Assembly (NCBI GenBank): GCA_027493405.1
Contig: JAOSKV010000001.1
Location: 1,193,053-1,257,052 of the forward strand
Reading direction: 5' to 3'
Origin: FEB-22 sp003105195
Lineage (GTDB): Bacteria; Pseudomonadota; Alphaproteobacteria; Rhizobiales; Xanthobacteraceae
Length of the DNA: 64,000 nucleotides
The notes under the pieces: model-generated
Told to the model about the DNA's origin: nothing
The model's database searches: none
The model's input: only the letters and a program-made list of their open reading frames with translations
Position numbers and translations under genes: made by a program
Shown here: piece by piece, positions 60,680-64,000 of the stretch
Position numbering within the stretch: position 1 is the first letter of the stretch
Layout: every line of letters starts with the position of its first letter

Positions 60680-60693
60680 TTGACACGGATCAA
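60680..60693. promoter_or_regulatory. FixK/FNR-like box between hemA and a hydratase-family gene
   Basis: TTGACACGGATCAA has one mismatch to TTGAT-N4-ATCAA. It lies about 97 bases upstream of hemA on one side and 69 bases upstream of the 60762 gene on the other. hemA is known to be FixK/FNR-controlled in several alphaproteobacteria and is the more likely target. Confidence 0.6.
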
Positions 60694-60761
60694 GGCTGGC
60701 GGACCAATAGGAGGCGGCCCCGGGCGGTTGTCGCGGGGGCAGGGGGCGCCGGGGAGGACCC

Positions 60762-61535
60762 ATGGACACGAGCAGGCCCGCCGCCATGGCGGATTTCATG
60801 TGGCAGGCCCGCCGGCGCCGCGAGACCTACCGGAACCTGCCCGCGGACCTCGCCCCGCGCGATCTCGCCGAAGCCTATGCGGGCCAGGAGGCCTACTACG
60901 CCCTCGCCGAGCCGACCTACGGGCCGGTGGCGGGCGCCAAGATCGCGACCACGACCCGGGTCATGCAGGAGCTGATGGGCATCACCCATCCCTGCGCCGG
61001 GGCGATCTTCGCCCGCAGCATCCACGCCTCCCCGGCGCGCCTGCACCTGGCCGACTTCGTGAACCTCCGGATCGAGAGCGAGATCGCGCTCCGCCTCGGC
61101 GCCGACCTTGCGGCCGCCCGCGCGCCCTTCACCCGCGAGACGGTCGCCCCCGCGGTCGCGGCCGCCATGCCGGCCTTCGAGCTGATCGAGGACCGCCACG
61201 CGGTCTACCGCGAGACCGATGCCCGCTCGCTGATCGTCGAGAACTGCTGGAACGGCGGCATCGTCGTCGGCGCCGAGGTCGCGCGCCTTCCGGAGCTCGT
61301 GGCGATCCACGGCACGCTCGCGGTCAACGGCGCGACGGTCGGGGAGGGCGTGGCCGAGGACCCCTTCGCGACCCTTGCCTGGCTCGCCAACACGCTCGCC
61401 GAGCGCGGCCGCGGCCTCGCGGCCGGCATGGTGGTGATCACGGGGAGCGTCATCCCGACGGTCTCGGTCGCCCCGGGCGACCGCGCCGTGTTCCGGGTGG
61501 ACGGGCTCGGCGAGGCGGTGCTCGACGTTCTCTGA
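60762..61535 (+). CDS. 2-keto-4-pentenoate hydratase / fumarylacetoacetase-family protein
   Basis: A 257-residue protein of the hydratase/decarboxylase branch (MhpD-like), acting on dienols from aromatic breakdown. It shows IATTTRVMQELMGITHPCAG, RIESEIALRLGADL (with the metal-binding glutamates), and ENCWNGGIVVGAEV. GSVIPTVSVAPGDRAVF is the typical C-terminal stretch. No other aromatic catabolism genes are near, so its pathway is unknown. Start at ATG 60762 after GGAGGA. Confidence 0.85.
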   Translation: MDTSRPAAMADFMWQARRRRETYRNLPADLAPRDLAEAYAGQEAYYALAEPTYGPVAGAKIATTTRVMQELMGITHPCAGAIFARSIHASPARLHLADFVNLRIESEIALRLGADLAAARAPFTRETVAPAVAAAMPAFELIEDRHAVYRETDARSLIVENCWNGGIVVGAEVARLPELVAIHGTLAVNGATVGEGVAEDPFATLAWLANTLAERGRGLAAGMVVITGSVIPTVSVAPGDRAVFRVDGLGEAVLDVL

Positions 61536-61580
61536 GTGGTAGGGCGGGTCAGTCGTGCTGCGTCAGAAGGCCAACTCTGG

Positions 61581-61620
61581 GCGTCATCCCGGCCGAGCGA
61601 AGCGAGAGCCGGGATGACGC
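61581..61620. repeat. REP-like inverted repeat
   Basis: GCGTCATCCCGGC (61581-61593) and GCCGGGATGACGC (61608-61620) form a perfect 13-bp stem with the spacer CGAGCGAAGCGAGA. This ATCCCGGC...GCCGGGAT type of intergenic element is widespread in proteobacteria. It sits between two convergent genes and may also serve as a bidirectional terminator. Confidence 0.75.
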
Positions 61621-61652
61621 CGAGAGACTTGTCCTGACGCGGTAAGACCACC

Positions 61653-63300
61653 CTACGGTGCCGCGGGCTCCGCCCCCACCAGCTCGAACCGTCCGAAATC
61701 GAAATCCCGGCCCGGGGCGGCGTCGAACAGGGCGCGCGTATACGGGTGCTGCGGGTTGCCGAACACGGCGGCGGTCGGGCCCTGCTCGACCACCTCGCCG
61801 CGGTTCATCACCGCGATGCGGTCGCAGATCTGGGCCGCCACGCGCAGGTCGTGGGTGATGAACAGCACCGCGAGGTTGAAGCGCCGGCGCACGTCGTCGA
61901 TCAGCTCCAGCACCTGCGCCTGCACCGAGACGTCGAGCGCCGACACCGCTTCGTCCGCGATCAGGATCTCGGGCTCCATGGCGAGCGCGCGGGCGATGCA
62001 GATGCGCTGGCGCTGGCCGCCCGAGAACTGGTGCGGGAAGCGCGACAGCGCCTCCGGGTCGAGGCCGACCAGGCGCATCAGCTCCTCGGCCCGCGCGCGC
62101 GCCTTCTCGGCCGGCATGCCGAAGTTCATTGGCCCCTCGACGATCGAGGCGCCGACCGTGCGCCGCGGGTTGAGCGAGCGGTAGGGATCCTGGAACACGA
62201 TCTGCACGCGCTTGCGGTGCGGGCGCAGCGCCCGCGTGCCGAGCCGCGCGACGTCGATCCCCTCGATCAGGATCGCACCCTCGCTCGGCTCGATCAGCCG
62301 CGCGATGCAGCGCGCGACCGTCGACTTGCCGGAGCCCGACTCGCCGACCACGCCGAGCGTCTCGCCGCGCCGCACCGAGAGGTCGACCTCGCTCGCCGCC
62401 TTCACCTCGCGCCGCGCGCCGAAGAAGCCGCCCATGGCGTAGGTCTTGCCGAGCCCCGCCGTCTCCAGCACCACCGGGGTCCCGGTCACGGGCGCCCGCG
62501 CCGGCGGCGTCAGGCTCGGCACGGCGCGGATCAGCATGCGCGTGTAGTCGTGGCGCGGCCGCCGCAGGATCTCCTCGGTCGGGCCCTGCTCGACCACGAG
62601 CCCGTGCTGCATCACCACCACCCGGTGCGCGATCTCGGCGACCACGCCGAAGTCGTGGGTGATGAACAGCACGCCGGTGTTGCGCCGCTCGCGCAGCTCG
62701 CCTGATGAGCCGCAGGATCTGCGCCTGGGTGGTGACGTCGAGCGCGGTGGTCGGCTCGTCCGCGATCAGCAGCACCGGGTCGAGCGCCAGCGCGGCCGCG
62801 ATCATGATGCGCTGGCGCTGGCCGCCCGAGAGCTGGTGCGGATAGGCCGCGGCCATCTTCTCGGCCTCCGGCAGGCGCACCGCCTCCATCACCTCGAGGA
62901 CGCGCCGCCGCCGCTCGGTCTCGCCGAGATCCGTGTGGATCTCCAGCACCTCCTCGATCTGCGCGCCGACCCGCATCACCGGGTTGAGCGCGGTCATCGG
63001 CTCCTGGAAGATCATGGACATGCGGTCGCCGCGCAGGCGGCGGAGCTCCGCCGGGGTCTTCTTCAGGAGGTCGTCGCCCTCGAGCAGCGCGCGCCCGGCG
63101 GTCGGCGCCAGCTGGTCGGGCGGCAGGAGCCCCATGATCGCATGGGCGGTCACCGACTTGCCCGAGCCGGACTCGCCGACCACGCACACGATCTCGCCCG
63201 GATGCACCGCGAACGACACATTCTCGACCGCGTTGAAGCGGTCGGCGTTCGCGGGCAGCCGCACCGTCAGTCCCTGCACCTCGAGCACGGGCCGGCTCAT
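61653..63300 (-). CDS. Double ATP-binding protein of a peptide/nickel-type ABC transporter (frameshifted)
   Basis: A fused pair of ABC domains, about 549 residues (DppD-DppF or GsiA layout). First domain from ATG 63300: Walker A GESGSGKSVTAH, signature LSGGQRQRIMIAA, Walker B LLIADEPTTALD. Second domain: Walker A GESGSGKSTVAR, signature FSGGQRQRICIARA, Walker B ILIADEAVSALD. Between the first Walker B and VLFITHDFGVVAEIAHRVVV the frame shifts; deleting one C at 62701-62702 restores LISELRERRNTGV. The permease gene ends 3 bases upstream. Oligopeptides or similar are the usual cargo; not determined here. Confidence 0.9.
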
Positions 63301-63303
63301 GCG

Positions 63304-64000
63304 TCAGACCCGCTTGGCGAGCTTGGGATCGAGCCGGTCGCGCAGCCCGTCGCCCAGCACGTTGACCGCGAGGATCGTCAGCGCCAGCGCCACGCCCGGG
63401 AACAGCACGATGCGCGGCGCGATCGGGAAGAACATGCGGCCCTCCGCCATCATGTTGCCCCAGCTCGGGATCTCGGGCGGGGTGCCGGCGCCGAGGAAGC
63501 TCAGGATCGCCTCGGTCAGCATCGCGAAGGCGCACACATAGGTCGCCTGCACGATCAGCGGCGGCACGCAGTTCGGCAGCACGTGGCGGATCAGGATCTT
63601 GGGCAGCGGCGTGCCGACCGCGACCGCCGCCTCCACATACGGCTCCTCGCGCACCGAGAGCACCACCGAGCGCACCAGCCGCACCACGCGCGGCACCGAG
63701 GGGATCGTGATCGCGATGATCACGGTGGTGAGGCTCGCGCCCGAGAGCGAGACCAGCGCGATCGCGAGCAGGATGTCGGGGATCGCCATCAGCCCGTCCA
63801 TCACCCGCATCACGATCGCGTCGAGCAGCCGGATGTAGCCGGCGACCAGGCCGATCACCAGGCCGATCGCGACCGAGAGCACCGCCACGCAGACGCCGAC
63901 CGTGAGCGAGACGCGCGTGCCGTAGACGACGCGCGTCCACAGGTCGCGGCCGAACTGGTCGGTGCCGAGCCAGTTCGCCTCGCTCGGCGGCCGCAGCCGC
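63304..64000 (-). CDS. ABC transporter permease, DppC type (5' end outside window)
   Basis: The C-terminal 232 residues of an inner-membrane permease, running off the window edge. It shows LGTDQFGRDLWTRVVYGTRV, typical of the DppC/OppC N-terminal third, then five hydrophobic helices. The EAA loop EAAVAVGTPLPKILIRHVLP contacts the ATP-binding protein. Cotranscribed with the double ATPase 3 bases downstream. Substrate-binding protein and first permease should lie beyond 64000. Confidence 0.9.
   Translation of the reverse strand, partial: RLRPPSEANWLGTDQFGRDLWTRVVYGTRVSLTVGVCVAVLSVAIGLVIGLVAGYIRLLDAIVMRVMDGLMAIPDILLAIALVSLSGASLTTVIIAITIPSVPRVVRLVRSVVLSVREEPYVEAAVAVGTPLPKILIRHVLPNCVPPLIVQATYVCAFAMLTEAILSFLGAGTPPEIPSWGNMMAEGRMFFPIAPRIVLFPGVALALTILAVNVLGDGLRDRLDPKLAKRV

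Overview
This window is high-GC DNA (mostly about 70% G+C) from an alphaproteobacterium, probably of the Hyphomicrobiales/Rhodospirillales group. The evidence is a C4-type hemA (5-aminolevulinate synthase), an ATP synthase Fo operon with paired b and b' subunits, the ctaDBGE–DUF983–SURF1–thrC–M16 peptidase order, a complete cbb3 oxidase cluster ccoNOQPGHIS, and a FixLJ-type two-component pair. A dispersed palindromic repeat at 47214-47311 looks like a family known from Hyphomicrobiales genomes. No rRNA, tRNA, CRISPR array or intact insertion sequence was seen.

Layout. 1-870: a lower-GC island with a TIGR04255-like gene and the start of a coupled partner. 981-4314: a thiamine-diphosphate lyase/synthase and an acyl-CoA synthetase, tightly coupled. 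4415-9184: a DUF1036 protein, an acetyltransferase, a membrane acyltransferase and a 5'-truncated molybdenum hydroxylase, separated by a homopolymer stretch that looks artefactual. 9243-19569: a GT39-like membrane protein, then the aa3 oxidase assembly operon running into thrC and an M16 peptidase. 20326-22575: a lipoprotein, a GbsR/MarR regulator whose start codon lies in a perfect 18-bp palindrome, and a formamidase-type amidase. 22777-27948: a tandem glycine riboswitch followed by gcvT-gcvH-osmC-gcvPA-gcvPB. 28027-30590: ATP synthase Fo genes atpI-B-E-F'-F on the minus strand. 32421-38085: a cluster of small membrane proteins, a DUF4212/sodium-solute symporter pair and a LuxR-type response regulator. 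38090-44538: a transporter-fused hybrid histidine kinase (CrbS/MxtR type) and an exonuclease-CBS-nucleotidyltransferase fusion. 44735-48523: an aminotransferase, a FixL-like kinase, FixJ and a single-domain receiver. 48561-60583: hemN, an AbrB-family membrane protein, the cbb3 operon and hemA. 60762-64000: a hydratase-family enzyme and part of a peptide/nickel-type ABC transporter.

How the genes fit together. The right half is a microaerobic-respiration island: cbb3 oxidase, its copper and assembly factors, oxygen-independent haem synthesis and an oxygen-type two-component system. FixK/FNR-like boxes (TTGAN-N4-ATCAA type) lie before hemN, ccoG, hemA and ctaD, with a weak one before ccoN. The centre resembles the acetate-uptake switch of Vibrio and Pseudomonas (CrbS/CrbR, MxtR/ErdR), here with extra small membrane proteins.

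Quality warning. At least eight coding regions, several of them normally essential (ctaD, gcvT, ccoN), carry single-base or dinucleotide frameshifts, mostly in homopolymers or GC repeats. Two stretches (6531-6889 and about 12796-12865) are runs of C, G and A that replace gene ends. These are most simply explained as sequencing or assembly errors, so the broken genes are annotated as functional genes with probable errors.
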